A stretch of DNA of 64,000 bases, taken from positions 49,674,274 through 49,738,273 of the forward strand of contig CM043942.1 of the NCBI GenBank assembly GCA_014529385.2. Direction: 5' to 3'. Origin of the DNA: Adiantum capillus-veneris (taxonomy: Eukaryota; Streptophyta; Polypodiopsida; Polypodiales; Pteridaceae). Both the position numbers and the translations under genes were made by a program. Positions 36,817-48,108 of the stretch are shown in pieces (the stretch's first letter is position 1; every line of letters starts with the position of its first letter). Below the pieces are notes generated by a model that saw nothing but the letters and a program-made list of their open reading frames with translations, was not told the origin of the DNA and did no database searches.

Positions 36817-37095
36817 CTTAGGGAGGGCATGTTGACGTGCCCTCACTCAAGGATGAAATAGGGAAAGAGAAATTCAAGTCATTGGAAGGACACCTCAACG
36901 TTTCCTCTAAGAAATTTTGATATTTTCCTTTCCATATTTCATCATTGGATGAGGGCACGTCGACATGCCCTCCCTGAGATTGGACTTTCCAATTGTAAAT
37001 TTATTGTTTGGAGGAGGGCATGTTGGCATGCACTTCCTGAGACTGCTGCAAATTTATTGCTTGGAAGAGGGCACATCGACGTGCCTTCCCTTAGA
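36817..37095. repeat. Palindromic array, copy 2
   Basis: The same five units at about 36820, 36886, 36949, 37012 and 37066. Confidence 0.8.
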
Positions 37096-37469
37096 TTGCA
37101 ATTAGCCTTGCTGAAATTCAAGATCGCAATCAGGCCTCTCTCTTTTGAATGGTGAGATTCTGCTCATTAAATTCTCACGTCATATTAATGGCTCACAAAC
37201 ATCAGCAACAAGGTTGCATGGTACCTCTGCTAGGCACATATTATTGTCATCACCATTTAAGCTCACACCATCAACCTCTGAATGTAATGAAGCATGTGGG
37301 CATATGGCATTGTTATCAACACCATGTGATTTTTCATGTAGGCAACAATTTGGATTTGCCCCTGATACTTGTATGTCTGTCAACAGAATCAATGTTGGTA
37401 CAACACCAATAAAACTTATGCTTAACAAACCCCTCGTAGGGCTACCCCTCACACCTGGGGGAGGCGCAG

Positions 37470-37479
37470 GTGGGGGGGG

Positions 37480-37511
<32 letters not shown>
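37470..37511. repeat. Poly-G tract
   Basis: About 40 G with one A. Potential G-quadruplex and possible assembly-error site; the paralogous place at about 34137-34150 is much shorter. Confidence 0.9.
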
Positions 37512-37514
<3 letters not shown>

Positions 37515-37529
37515 TTTAATGGCAAATAA

Positions 37530-37540
37530 AATAGGATTTT

Positions 37541-37576
<36 letters not shown>

Positions 37577-38520
37577 ATGGTCTACTAGAAAAATAGGTCA
37601 CTTTAGTGTCTCAGGAGACTTGAGTGTCCAATTATAGAACTAGTGTTAACCACATCGTATACAACATTTTATCTTTTATGTAGCATTTGAAAATTTTGCT
37701 TGAGTGAAGAGTTATGGTTAAAATATACCTTGTTGCCTTTTGCACTCAAGGCAACTTTTTGAACCCCAAGATCCATGGAGAGCCATTATATGCATTCATC
37801 TGATAGGAAAATCTACTAATACTTGATAAATGTATTTAGATCACCATTATCATTCATGACTGTGAGTTATGAATTACTTTTTATGTATAGGTTAAGAGGA
37901 GTACCATATAGAGTTGTAGGTTTGATGTGAGGTTCATATATGTTCTATGCGCTATTTCAAGGTTCTCATGTCCATAAACTTATGTGTTGATGTATGTTTA
38001 GCCAACACAAGTTGTATGGATAGTTTTGCACAAAATGGCTTTCTTTTCACATCATGATTGATCATATGAGTCCCGCATGGGTGAAATGACATGGTAAGGT
38101 GATAATATATTTTGTAGAGCTAAGCTTGATTCATTTTGGTATGCTATCAATCACTCCCTCTTTTATGTCATGTATGCATCCAAAAATAGGAAAAAATTGT
38201 TTTGCACTTAAGTGTGAAAAGTATACTATATGATATCAATCACTCCCTCTTTTATATCATGTGTGCATCCAATAATAGGAAAAGTTGTTTTGCACTCAAA
38301 TGTGAAGTCATACTATACAACTGGTCAAAGTGATGGGGGTATTTTGTATCATGATTAAGGTTATGTGATGATATTAAATGATGCATGAAACCTCAAAGGA
38401 TAGCTATGGATATCCCACCTACATGTGTGTACTGCTTTCCATCCTTCTATGTCAAAAACTAGCTCTATGTGCAAGGACAGTGATGTGTGGTTGTGGTGCA
38501 TCACTTGTATATGGTTAAAT
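37530..38520. other. Gene-free stretch with tandem repeat
   Basis: No gene. A unit of about 88 bp (ATCAATCACTCCCTCTTTTAT...) is present twice at 38147-38320. A 54-bp segment (about 38098-38151) recurs inverted at 42103-42156. Confidence 0.6.
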
Positions 38521-40088
38521 TTTCATAAAATCTAATATCTACCTATTCCAAAAGACTTTCTCATATTGAACTGATCATTTAATATGGGAGAGATAAATAG
38601 GAAACAAGAGGTAGAATATAAACATATGCTTACAGATCTATCTCAAGAAGGGGCCCATGGTAAAAGGGTTCAAATAAGAGATGGTCTATCAAAGAGCCAG
38701 GCTACTAATGGAGCTTAGAAGACCTTAGGGTTAGCTTCATTAAAGACCTCCAAAAGGTTAGTGTTAAAAGTCCTTGACCTAAGTTAGGGTTGAGCTTGAG
38801 GTGGGAACCCAGCCCAAGCTCGAGATGCTTGTCCTGATTGAGGTGCTTGATTTAGGTGCTTGAGGTGCTTGAGGTGCTTGACCTGATGCATGACTAAGGT
38901 GCTTGAGTTGCTTGGACATGCTTGCTTGCTATGCTTGTGGGAACACCCCCTAGTTCAAGTGCTTAGTCATGCTTGATGACTAAGGTGCTTGCTCATGCAA
39001 AGTCAAAAATATCCCTACAAGAGCGGGGGTGAGCCCTTTTCCTAGGGGGTAGAGATAGAACACACACACACACACACACACACACAAGGTGAGACCAAGC
39101 CTAGAGAGGCAGCAAGGACACATGTCAAGCCCCTACCCATTTTACCTTCATAGGTGCTTGACTCCTATTGGCCAGGCTTAAAAGGGGTCCAATAATAAAT
39201 TACCACATTTATTTAATTTCTTTTGCATTTATCAAGTCCTCTCTCTCAAAGTGGAAAGAGGGACACTTGTCCCAAGACTACCCTTGTTGCTTGATATGCA
39301 CTAAAGCTGTGATTAGCCAAGCTTGAGGAGGAGGTCCAATCAAATGCCTAGGAGTGCTAAAAGAGGGGGTCGACCAAGGAAGCATGGGCCTAGATTGCAG
39401 GATATACTCACCCACACACACTCTCATTGTGTACATTGCAAGTGCAAGAGCTCCATCTCCTTCTCTAAGCTCCTTGAGAAGTGTGAGCCTAGACTAAGCT
39501 TCTTGTCTATGGAGTGCAAATCCAACCAAGACACATGCTTCAAAGATTGAGCTTGCCATCTTCTTCATCTTCATCATTATTAAGCTATTAAGCTATGCTA
39601 AAGAAGAGTGATGATAATTAAGGGAATAGTTCTTTCTCGTATACTACTTCTTCTTCCTCTTCCCTATCCTCATTCCCTGCTAGCTCTCTCCACCTGTTTG
39701 AGGTCTTGGGAGTGAGGGTTGGTCCAACTAATGCGTTCTTCTAAGGTTATGCTATGTTAGTGGTGCATGAAGCTTTCCATCTTCATTTCATCACTTAGGT
39801 TGAAAAGAACACAAAGATTGTATTGTAGCAAGTCCCCTTTAATGGGAGAACCTATAATGCAAATGCCTATTGGAGGGGGGGACCGGCTCCACATAAATCC
39901 AGTCCTCAACTGTTGTCATGTTCTCTAATTCTCTCTCTCTTGTAGAAGTATTGTTCATGCCTAGTTAATTAATTGTTGTGTTTATGTTGCTACCACTAAT
40001 GAAGTTCACCCATTATGCTCTCAAGTAATTTCATCAAATACTTTCTCTTAATTCCACTACTACAAGCTATTAAGCCATTTCTATTACA
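38521..40088 (+). repeat. 5' LTR of E
   Basis: Starts TTTCATAAAATCTAATATC (TG changed to TT relative to I) and ends TTCTATTACA. It includes a GCTTGAGGTGCTTGA-type tandem region (38840-39000) and (CA)n at 39061-39085. Confidence 0.8.
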
Positions 40089-40089
40089 T

Positions 40090-40101
40090 TGATATCAGAG
40101 C
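40090..40101 (+). other. tRNA-Met-like PBS of E
   Basis: TGATATCAGAGC, one base off the tRNA-Met PBS, one base after the LTR end. Confidence 0.8.
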
Positions 40102-40506
40102 ATTTGTTTTATCTTTTCTTGCTTAAGAAGAGAGGTCCTTAAGTAGCCTATAAATGGTTGGTTTTGTTTAATTATATTAGGGTAAGTGGGACTGGGATTT
40201 AATACCGGTTTTGTTGTAGCCCACTATGTGGGGTATGGTACACACCTCGGGAGCTTTGGATTTAATAATGGAGTCTTTTAAGAGTTCCTACGGCTTTACC
40301 ATTATTGAGCCATAAGAAGTCTGAAAGGAGCTATCCTCCAGCAACGCTGCTATATTAGACCCACTCCAGTACTCTCTATAATTAACCGAATTCGAGCCGT
40401 GGGTATAGATACTTAAGAGCCAAAATTTTCAAAGGCTAAGAGGAGTAGCAACTGAAGTTTTGAATTGCCAAAAAGTACATTAAGCAAACATATAAGTTTA
40501 ATTAAC

Positions 40507-42120
40507 ATGGTTGACAATAATCAAGAGAGTAGAATGAACATTGATAGCTTTGATTTTGCACATGAAGGTGTTAATGATAATGCCCCCATGTTTGTTAACT
40601 ACCTTGTTACTAGGTTGCAGCAAGCCATGGGTAACCCTACCTTGCAAGCCGAAGTTACCCAACAACTTCGTGCTTATGGGATAACCCTTCCTCTTCAACA
40701 GGAGAGAGAACTTAGGAGGCCTCTTGATGAGACTCCCAAAGAAGACTCTCTCCCATTCGAGAGGAGGAATCCAAGGAACGAGAAAGCACTGAATCCCTAA
40801 GTTCATCTGAAGATGTGGCTCCAAGAAGATGGTGGTCTAGGCGATCGCCAACACCTCCCAAGAGGAAATCTTCAAACCATAGTCCGTCCCCTTGGCACTC
40901 CAAATGGGAAGAGAGGAAACCAAGGAAGAAAAGGGCAAGGAAGAGGTCACCCTCTTCTCCTTCTTCTTCACCTTTCTCCTCTTCTGATGAAAGTTATGGT
41001 TATTCTCCTAGAGAATACAAGAGGGGAGGACATCGCAAATCTTACCTTGCCTGGCAAAGGTCACAAAAGCTAAAGAAGTTCAAGGAGGGAGGAAAGAGTA
41101 TCTCTTTCTTCACCTATGATGGCACCTTTGGTGCTACCGACAAAGTGTTGGCCTTCATCCAGCAATTTGATGCAGCTTTTGGAGACGAGGGCTTCCACAG
41201 AGTCCTCCAAGCTACACCATGTAGCTATGCACTTCCAAAAATCAGCTCGTCAATGGTGGGCTAGCCTTTGTGGAAATGGTGAAGCTTCAAAGACATGGAA
41301 AACTCTACGAGTTTCCATCATGAAGCAATTTCTTGCAAGCGATGCAAAGGACAAAGTGCTGACTGAATGGCGTAGCCTAAAGCTCCTCTCTCATGAGTCT
41401 ATTCACAAATATGTAGACAAGTTTTGGGATTTACATCTCAAGGCTACTATCTTCCAAAAGATAGACTTTGCGGAGCAAAAGCAACAATTCTGTGATGGAC
41501 TACCCGAAGAGATGGCTGAATATGTCAACTCCCAACAGCCCGGTTCTATCCCCGAAGTAATCCACCATACCATGGTTTCTTTGCGCATCAATTTCCAACA
41601 AGGGGCTAGATGTAATTTCAAGCCCATGGAAAATAAAGAGCGAAATGAATCAAGAGGGAAGAGCAATGCTCAATGCTCTTCCCAAGGAAACTCCAACAAC
41701 AACAACAACAACAACAATCGGTCCAAGGAGAAGGAAGTGTATAAAGGTAAAAACAAACTCTCGCCTAAAGAGCTTGAAGCTTTTCGCAAGGACCACAAAT
41801 GCTTTAAGTGTGGAGAGCAAGGACATACCTACCATTTTTGCCCCAAAAGAAATACTCCTGATGGGACTCCTAGAGCTTCCGCCATCGAATCTCTAAAAGA
41901 GGATGTTCATTGCAAAGGAACAGCTCCCTCCTATGCATGGGGAAAGATAAGAGAGCATGATGCCTTCATCTTGTTTGACCTTGTCTCTACTCACAACTTC
42001 ATATCAACAGAGTTGGCCACCAAGTTGGGCATTCAAGCTTTTGAGATGGGAGATATTGTAACGGTCGACGCAGCTTTCAAGGGACAACAAGCCTCTTACC
42101 ATGATAGCATACCAAAATGA
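40507..42120 (+). pseudogene. Gag and truncated protease of E
   Basis: Start ATGGTTGACAATAATC. Three frames are used (to 40800; 40815-41264; 41116-42120). Capsid block SARQWWASLCGNGEASKTWK, an Asn repeat, zinc knuckle CFKCGEQGHTYHFC, then ILFDLVSTHNFIS, where the DxG triplet is lost (D-L-V). The protein ends in unrelated sequence at the 54-bp inverted repeat. Confidence 0.85.
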
Positions 42121-42189
42121 ATCAAGCTTAGCTCTACAAAATATATTATCACCTTTCCGTTTTTTTTCTTTCTTCTTTTTGTTCTCCCT

Positions 42190-42880
42190 TTTGTGTGTGG
42201 ACTATCGTGCCCTAAACCATCTCACTATCAAAAACAAATTCCCCATCCCCTCGGGTAGAAGATCTGTTTGATAAACTACAAGGCTCTACCTACTTCAGTA
42301 GGATTGACCTTAAAAGTGGCTATCATCAAATAAGGATAGTGAATGAAGATATCCTAAAGATCGCGTTTCGTACAACGTTCGATCTTTATGAAGATCTAGT
42401 CATGCCTTTTGGCTTGACCAACGCACCAGCCACGTTTAATCGTCTAATGGAGAAGATCTTTAGACCTTATCGTAAATTCACTGGAGTGTTCTTTGATGAT
42501 ATTATCATCTACTCCAAGTCTTTGGAGGAACATAAGCAACATCTCCAAGTGACTTTTCAAGCGCTAAGGGAGAATAAGCTTTTCTCAATCAAAAGAAAAG
42601 CAAATTTTTCCTCCAAGAGATTCAATACTTAGGTCATATTATCTCAAGATGGTATCCGAATGGATCCATCAAAGTTAGAGGTAATAAAAGCATGGCCTAA
42701 TCCAAGGAATCTACATGAGATAAGAAGATTTATAGGTATGTGTGCATACTATAGACTCTTCATAGCAAGATTCTCTTAAAATGGCAGGACCACTACATGA
42801 CTTAACAAAGAAGAACATTAAGTATTCATGGACTGCTAAGGAGCAAAATGCTTTTGACAAGCTCAAAGAGACAATGCCTA
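42190..42880 (+). pseudogene. RT fragment of E
   Basis: RIDLKSGYHQI, FGLTNAPATFNRLM and VFFDDIIIYSKS (intact DD) are followed by a frameshifted thumb and the start of RNase H. Opens mid-domain, after a deletion. Confidence 0.85.
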
Positions 42881-42884
42881 TCTA

Positions 42885-43109
42885 TTGTTTTTTATGGTTC
42901 TTACAGGTAAAGCACATGGTGAAGCTTCAGGAGGTGTTGTAATTTATGATCCTCAAGGTGCTTTGGTAATTAAAAGGAGTATAAAGCTTATGGCACAAAG
43001 CAACAATGAAGCTGAGTATGCTACTTTGGAGAAGGGACTCAACCGTTGCCTTGAGCTTGGCATCCATCATGTAAGGGTAAGAGGTGATGCTCTTTTGGTG
43101 GTCAATTAA
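42885..43109 (+). pseudogene. Orphan RNase H fragment
   Basis: 74 aa with GEASGGVVIYDPQGALVIK, NNEAEYATLEKGLNRC and GDALLVVN. It resembles the second RNase H of D, not E's own, so it derives from a different element. Confidence 0.75.
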
Positions 43110-44455
43110 GAGAGGAAGAACAAGCATTGTATGCAAAGGAACATAGGTGTTTCATTGCCACGTAGTAGGTCACATGAAAAGGGAGTGTCCTAAGAAGGAA
43201 TCTAACAAGGAAACCTCGGTCCTCTACTGCGTCGGCTTTTGCTATGCTACCCCTCAAGTGATGAGAGTGTGGGAGAGCAAGAAGGTAAGCAGGAGGGGAT
43301 TTTTGAAGATGATGAACTCATAAAATGTTATGGAGATGTGACTGGTCAAAGGGTCATTGTGTTGTTTGATTCTAGAAGTTCTCATGATGTCATAAGTGAA
43401 TCTCTTGTGAAACGTGCACGTCTTCAAACTTCTCCTATTCCCACCCTCCTGGTGCAGGGGTTCTCTGAATGCATGGATGCTTTGATTTTTCAAGAATGTG
43501 ATGATGTCAAGTTGATCATTCAACAAACCCAATTTACTCGTCATTTTGTAGTCTCTAAACTTGCAGGATGTGACATTATTTTGGGCATTAAATGGTTTCG
43601 TATGTTCAAGCCCATTATCGATTGGGAGAAGCTCATGTTTCAATCAAAGATAATGTGTTGCAGCCATTCCTCGTTCGAGGCGAGAACAGTATTCCCTCTC
43701 TCCCTCTCATCTCGCACGTCCAGGCAAATAGGGAATTGCGTCAAAGAGCCCAAGAGGCGGTCATCTATGCCAAGCCCACATCAAGGAACTCGGGTATTCC
43801 TAAGAGGTATAGTGAAGGGTTTGTCAAAGTCAATTTGTGTTTTCCCAGGATCATCATTCCCCTACTCACCATCCCCATCGACCTATGGACATTGTCTACG
43901 ACCAATTGCATGACGAGGAATATGTAGGTAAATTTTTTTCTCGATCGGATAAAGAGAAGCCAAAACCAAGTGATGTCTTGTTTAGAAGGCTTCACCCTCC
44001 CAAGGTATGGTCTTTTGGGTTACCAGTTCTCTTTGTTCGTAAGAAACGAAACTCATTTCAGTTTTGTGTGCATTTCAGGGCACTCAAGACACGGATGGTC
44101 AAATTCTAGAAGCCGAGACCTCACATGGCCATTCCTTTGGAGCGTCTACAAGAGGCACATCGCGTTTCCAAAGCGGACTTGTCAAGTTGCAACCACAAGG
44201 GTGGCCTTTCAAGGAGCAATCCAACAGAAGAACCACCAGAGATTGTTGTCACCAAGTCGAAGTGTTTTTGAATGCTTCCCATTCAACTTGGCAATAAGAA
44301 GGAAGCGCAGCAACATTTCCTCAAATTCAAGGATCGAGGGACACATGCAGATGCTTGGGTGAACAAGGACTTGCTCATCCACTATCCAGATTTGCTAACC
44401 TCATACAAGGAGGCCATGCAGATCGGTACCCGTACCTCACCTTAAGCAGAAGGGG
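43110..44455 (+). pseudogene. Element F: collapsed chromovirus
   Basis: Pieces run in order: zinc knuckle C-FH-C-HVVG-H-MKRE-C (about 43146), protease (43239-43913, VLFDSRSSHDVIS with DSR for DSG, then DIILGIKWF), a short RT piece (PVLFVRKKRNSFQFCVHFRA, about 44020) and a chromodomain-like end (DRGTHADAWVNKDLLIHYPD, about 44330). Most of RT, RNase H and integrase is missing, by internal deletion near 44110. Confidence 0.7.
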
Positions 44456-44830
44456 ATGTCACGTGCACATGGCTCTGTGTGCCACGTGGTTATGCTTCAT
44501 TGACTTCCATAGCCAATTTTCCTTCTTCCTAGATAGAAGTGTCTAGAATCCTAGGAGGATTAGTACCGGCAATTTTGTGAGCCTGTTCACACGACCTGCA
44601 TGTCCGAACAAGTCCATTAGATTAGGTTTTTTTGTTTTGGAACCCTCTTGCTTAAATGGTTTGTATACGCGTTTTGACAGGTGTTATTACACTACGATGG
44701 GAATCTTGCATGACGTGATGTAGTTTTAGGTTAGAGGAATCCAACGAGCCATTCCCCGTGTCGATCGAATTCCTAGGTGGGCGGGTGTGCAACAAGTGTA
44801 CCTAATCTAGAACCCCCCAACCCAATTTTA
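44445..44830 (+). repeat. Polypurine tract and probable 3' LTR of F
   Basis: AGCAGAAGGGGA followed at 44457 by TGTCACGTGC. The LTR end is not determined because no second copy is in the window. Confidence 0.5.
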
Positions 44831-44835
44831 ATAAA

Positions 44836-46252
44836 TCAATTTATTGATTTATTTGTTGGAAAAGTTGGTGGACAACTCTTTTGTTTACCATAAACACAAT
44901 CTTCACAGAACTCTAAGTCCACTTCTTTCAAACCTGATAGAAGCTTCTTTCTCTGAATTCCTTTGGCACTCATATGCCTAAGCCGATAATGCCACACCGC
45001 ACTGTCAACTTCTGTAGTTGCTGCACAGGCTGAAGGTTGTGTGCTAACAGTACACAAGTAAAGTGTACCGACCTTTTCTCCTTTGGCAACCACCAAAGAT
45101 CCCTTTGAGATCTTCCACCGTTTGTTTCCAAATGCGATGTTGTGACCTTCATCGTCCAATTGTCCTGTAGAGATCAAATTTTTGAGAAGAGAAGGAACAT
45201 GCCTAACATCTTTAAGCTTCCAATCATTTCCGTTAGTAGTTTTGACAGAAACTGTACCTTTGTCGACAATCTCACAAGCTTCATCATCTCCCAAGTATGC
45301 ATACCCAAAATTACCTTTGGTGTAATCTTGGAAATGTTGCTTGTGTGGTGTTGCATGGAATGAAGCCCCAGAATCTACTATCCAGGAATTAGACACATTG
45401 TCTAATGAGAGAATTAGAGCATCTTGCTCTACTTTACCTGCCACATTGGCCTCCGATGTTGGCTTGTTGTCTTGAGACTATGTCTCCTTCTTCTTCTTGG
45501 ACCAGCAATCCTTCTTGACATGGCCCTTCTTGCGCGGTTCCAACATTCAAGAACTGACTTTGTGTGTGACTTGCTCTGCCTTGAGCAATCACGACCCTTT
45601 TGGTTTTTGAACCTCTCCTTAGGCCTTCCTCTTGTTTCCACTGATAGTGCAGCACTTGATGATTCTTCTGTGCTTCTCCTTCGCATTTCCTCGCTTAGGA
45701 GAACACCCACAACATCATCAAACTTAAGAGTATTTGTGCCAAAGATAGAATTACTTATAGCCATCACAAGGCTGTCCTAACTATCCGGTAGAGATGATAG
45801 TATAAGGAGAGCTCGCACTTCATCATCGAAATTTATTTTCACCAATCGAAGTTGACTTATGTTTGTGTCAAAGTAATTTAGGTGTTCTGCAATTGAACCA
45901 TTCTCTGCCATCTTTAGATTGAACAGCGCTTCATAAGAAATACCTTATTGGATGCCGATGGTTTCTTGTAGAAGTCGTCAAGTGACTTCATCAAGTCCTC
46001 CATGGTCTTCATCTCCAAAATGTTGAAGGCCACAGTTGACGCCAAGCTTAACCTGATTGTTCCCAGTGCCTTTCGAACAAGGACAATCCATGCTTCATCT
46101 GCCATTGTTGCGGGCTTCTTCGCAAGACCGCCTAGTGGCAAATAGAGGTCCTTCTGGGAGAGATAGTCTTCAATCTGCATCTTCCAATGTTGGTAGTTTT
46201 TGCCGTTGAACTTCTCAATCTTGAGCTTCCCTTCCTCCGCCATAACTCCCAC
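44836..46252 (-). pseudogene. Element G: copia gag, protease and GAG-preintegrase
   Basis: ORF 46252-45914 is a copia Gag N-terminus (LKIEKFNGKNYQHWKMQIED). ORF 45767-45429 continues, and a CCHC knuckle (KKGHVKKDC) sits one frame away. ORF 45444-44836 has protease SWIVDSGASFHATP, then WHYRLRHMSAKGI and CVYGKQK of the preintegrase domain. It is truncated before the integrase core, so only the 5' third of the element remains. Confidence 0.88.
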
Positions 46253-46302
46253 TCAATTCAAGGAATCCTTTCCTTGAGATACTTTAGCTACGAGCAAACC
46301 TT

Positions 46303-46314
46303 GCTCTGATACCA
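46303..46314 (-). other. tRNA-Met PBS of G
   Basis: The minus strand reads TGGTATCAGAGC, two bases after the LTR end ...CCCAACA. Confidence 0.88.
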
Positions 46315-46316
46315 GT

Positions 46317-47202
46317 TGTTGGGAAATAAGACGTAGCTAAATAGATATTTGAGTAGATTACTTAATCTATCTCTTCATAAATCCGAACCTTATCTATCTA
46401 CTCTCTACCGAATCTCTATCTCTACCTTCTCTCTATCCCCACAAGGGAGTATTAGCCTTCATGGTTTAAAATTGATCCCTGTTTGTGAAGAGGTGAGAAC
46501 ATCTATGAAACACACAAGAGATTATAGAGTAGAGAGAGAGAGAGAGAGAGTACACACAATATACGTGGTTGACCCAATGTGGGCTACGTCCACGGGAAAG
46601 CAGCCACTCAATGGCTTTAATACTTCAAAACAAGAAGTAGTTTACAAAGGGATTATACCCTTAATAGAGCTCCCACCTTGCTTCACTCTCACCACCTCAC
46701 ACTCACCTTGTTGCATCAACTTCACACTGTCTAATGTGTCTAGAAATGGCCTCCATTTATAGGCCAAAAGGGCTACCCTCTCTCATGAGAGGCAGCCATG
46801 TGTAGCCGCCCTTGTGTAGATAAGTCCAAATCGGACCCTCCAATCCGCGCATGTGTGGCCGCCCTTGAGAAGACAAGTCCGCTTTTGAATTCGGCCACCC
46901 GCCACCGACCATTGACTTCCGACCACCGCCACCAGCCATTAACTACCGACCAGCCGGCCAATCGATGGATCGTTTTCCGATCACTTTCTGGCCACCGTCT
47001 GGCCATAATATTTCGGGAAAAGGAATATTCCGGCCAAGGGAAAAAAAAAGTCTCGGGGCCTGATTTTTTACCGTGAAAATTTGGTTTTGGGCGAGTGATT
47101 TTCCCACCTTCACACAATGGCTTCTCCTCATAATGGGGGCCTTACAATGTGCACTTTTACCACAAAAAATTACAAGGGGTAAATCAGGCTCCATACTTAA
47201 CA
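46317..47202 (-). repeat. 5' LTR of G (outer end tentative)
   Basis: The inner end is set by the PBS. The outer end is proposed at TGTTAAGTATGG (minus) because I's LTR homology begins just beyond it. A minus-strand TATA box (TATAAATGG) lies at about 46762-46752. Confidence 0.5.
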
Positions 47203-47985
47203 TAACTTGTACCCAGCCTCAGTCGCAAGACCTCAAAAACCTTCAAGGTGGAGAGAGATATAGCAAGGAATGAGGAAGAAGAAGTAACATACGAGAAAGA
47301 AGTAGAGCATTGAAGCATGTCTCTTGGTTGGATTTGCATTCCATACCAAGAGGTGTTGGTGTAGGCTCTCAACTTCTCAAGCTTAGAGAAGGAGATCGAA
47401 GCTCTTGCACTTCACACAATGAGAATGTATGTGTGTAAGAGGGTGTGTATCTCCAAGCACACCCCTAGCTTGCCTTGGTCGACCCCTCCTTGTAGCTCAA
47501 GCCTTGATTTGATTGGAGCTCCTCAAGCCTAGCCAATCACATGCTTTGTGCATATCAAGCAACAAGGGTAGCATTTGGACAAGTGTCCTCCTTTCCCCTT
47601 TGAGAGAGAGGGATTGAATATTGCCTAGATAATTAGTTAATCAAACTAAATTCTCATTCGACCCCTTTAAAGCTATCAATAGGATTCAAGCACACCATGA
47701 TGGGAACATGGGGAGAGCTTGACAAGTGCCCTTGTTGCCTCTTGTGGAAGGGGTGACCCTTGAGAGGATATAGGTGATATTCTCTCTCATCCCCTACTTG
47801 TAAGGCTCGCCCCCCTCTTTTTAGGCTTGGTTTGACTTCAATCTTCTCAAGCATTTTACTCATCAAGCATGACAAGCACTTCAAGATTGGGCAGGGTTCC
47901 CACAAGCACCTTAGTCAACAACCACCTTAGGAAACAAGCACCTCAAGCACCTTAGTAGCAAGCACGACAAGCACCTCAAGCTTGG
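47203..47985 (-). repeat. 3' LTR of I, outer part
   Basis: Homologous to the A and E LTRs (CTCATCCCCTACTTG.AAGGCTCGCCCC). Interrupted by H after CTTGG. Confidence 0.8.
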
Positions 47986-48108
47986 TGTTGGACGGGAGAG
48001 ACTCACACACCCATGAAGTGCATACAAACACTACCTAGATCAACATAATGTCAATCGAGGACACAGATGACACGATAGGCACACGGAGGAAATCTCTTAA
48101 GCTTGTCA
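47986..48108 (-). repeat. Truncated 3' LTR of H
   Basis: Base-for-base identical to 56867-56989; homology then stops abruptly at CTTGTCA. Confidence 0.9.

Larger units (their letters stand above)
36487..37530. repeat. Segmental duplication, copy 2
   Basis: Matches 33066-34180. Copy 2 lacks a short stretch (the GGATTAGGTTGACTTTCTCC region of copy 1) and has a much longer poly-G run. Confidence 0.9.
38521..42880 (+). mobile_element. Element E: 5' half of an A-like chromovirus
   Basis: 5' LTR, PBS, gag with protease start and an RT/RNase H fragment follow in order, then homology stops. Its LTR is closer to that of element I than to A's. Protease and RT N-terminus are missing between 42120 and 42190. 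Confidence 0.85.

Noticed and set aside
33490-37095. CRISPR-like array from regularly spaced palindromes
   Set aside because: Plant context, imperfect repeats, duplicated spacers and no cas genes.
37470-37511. Poly-G run as a functional G-quadruplex switch
   Set aside because: Its length differs greatly between duplicate copies, and it could be slippage or sequencing error.
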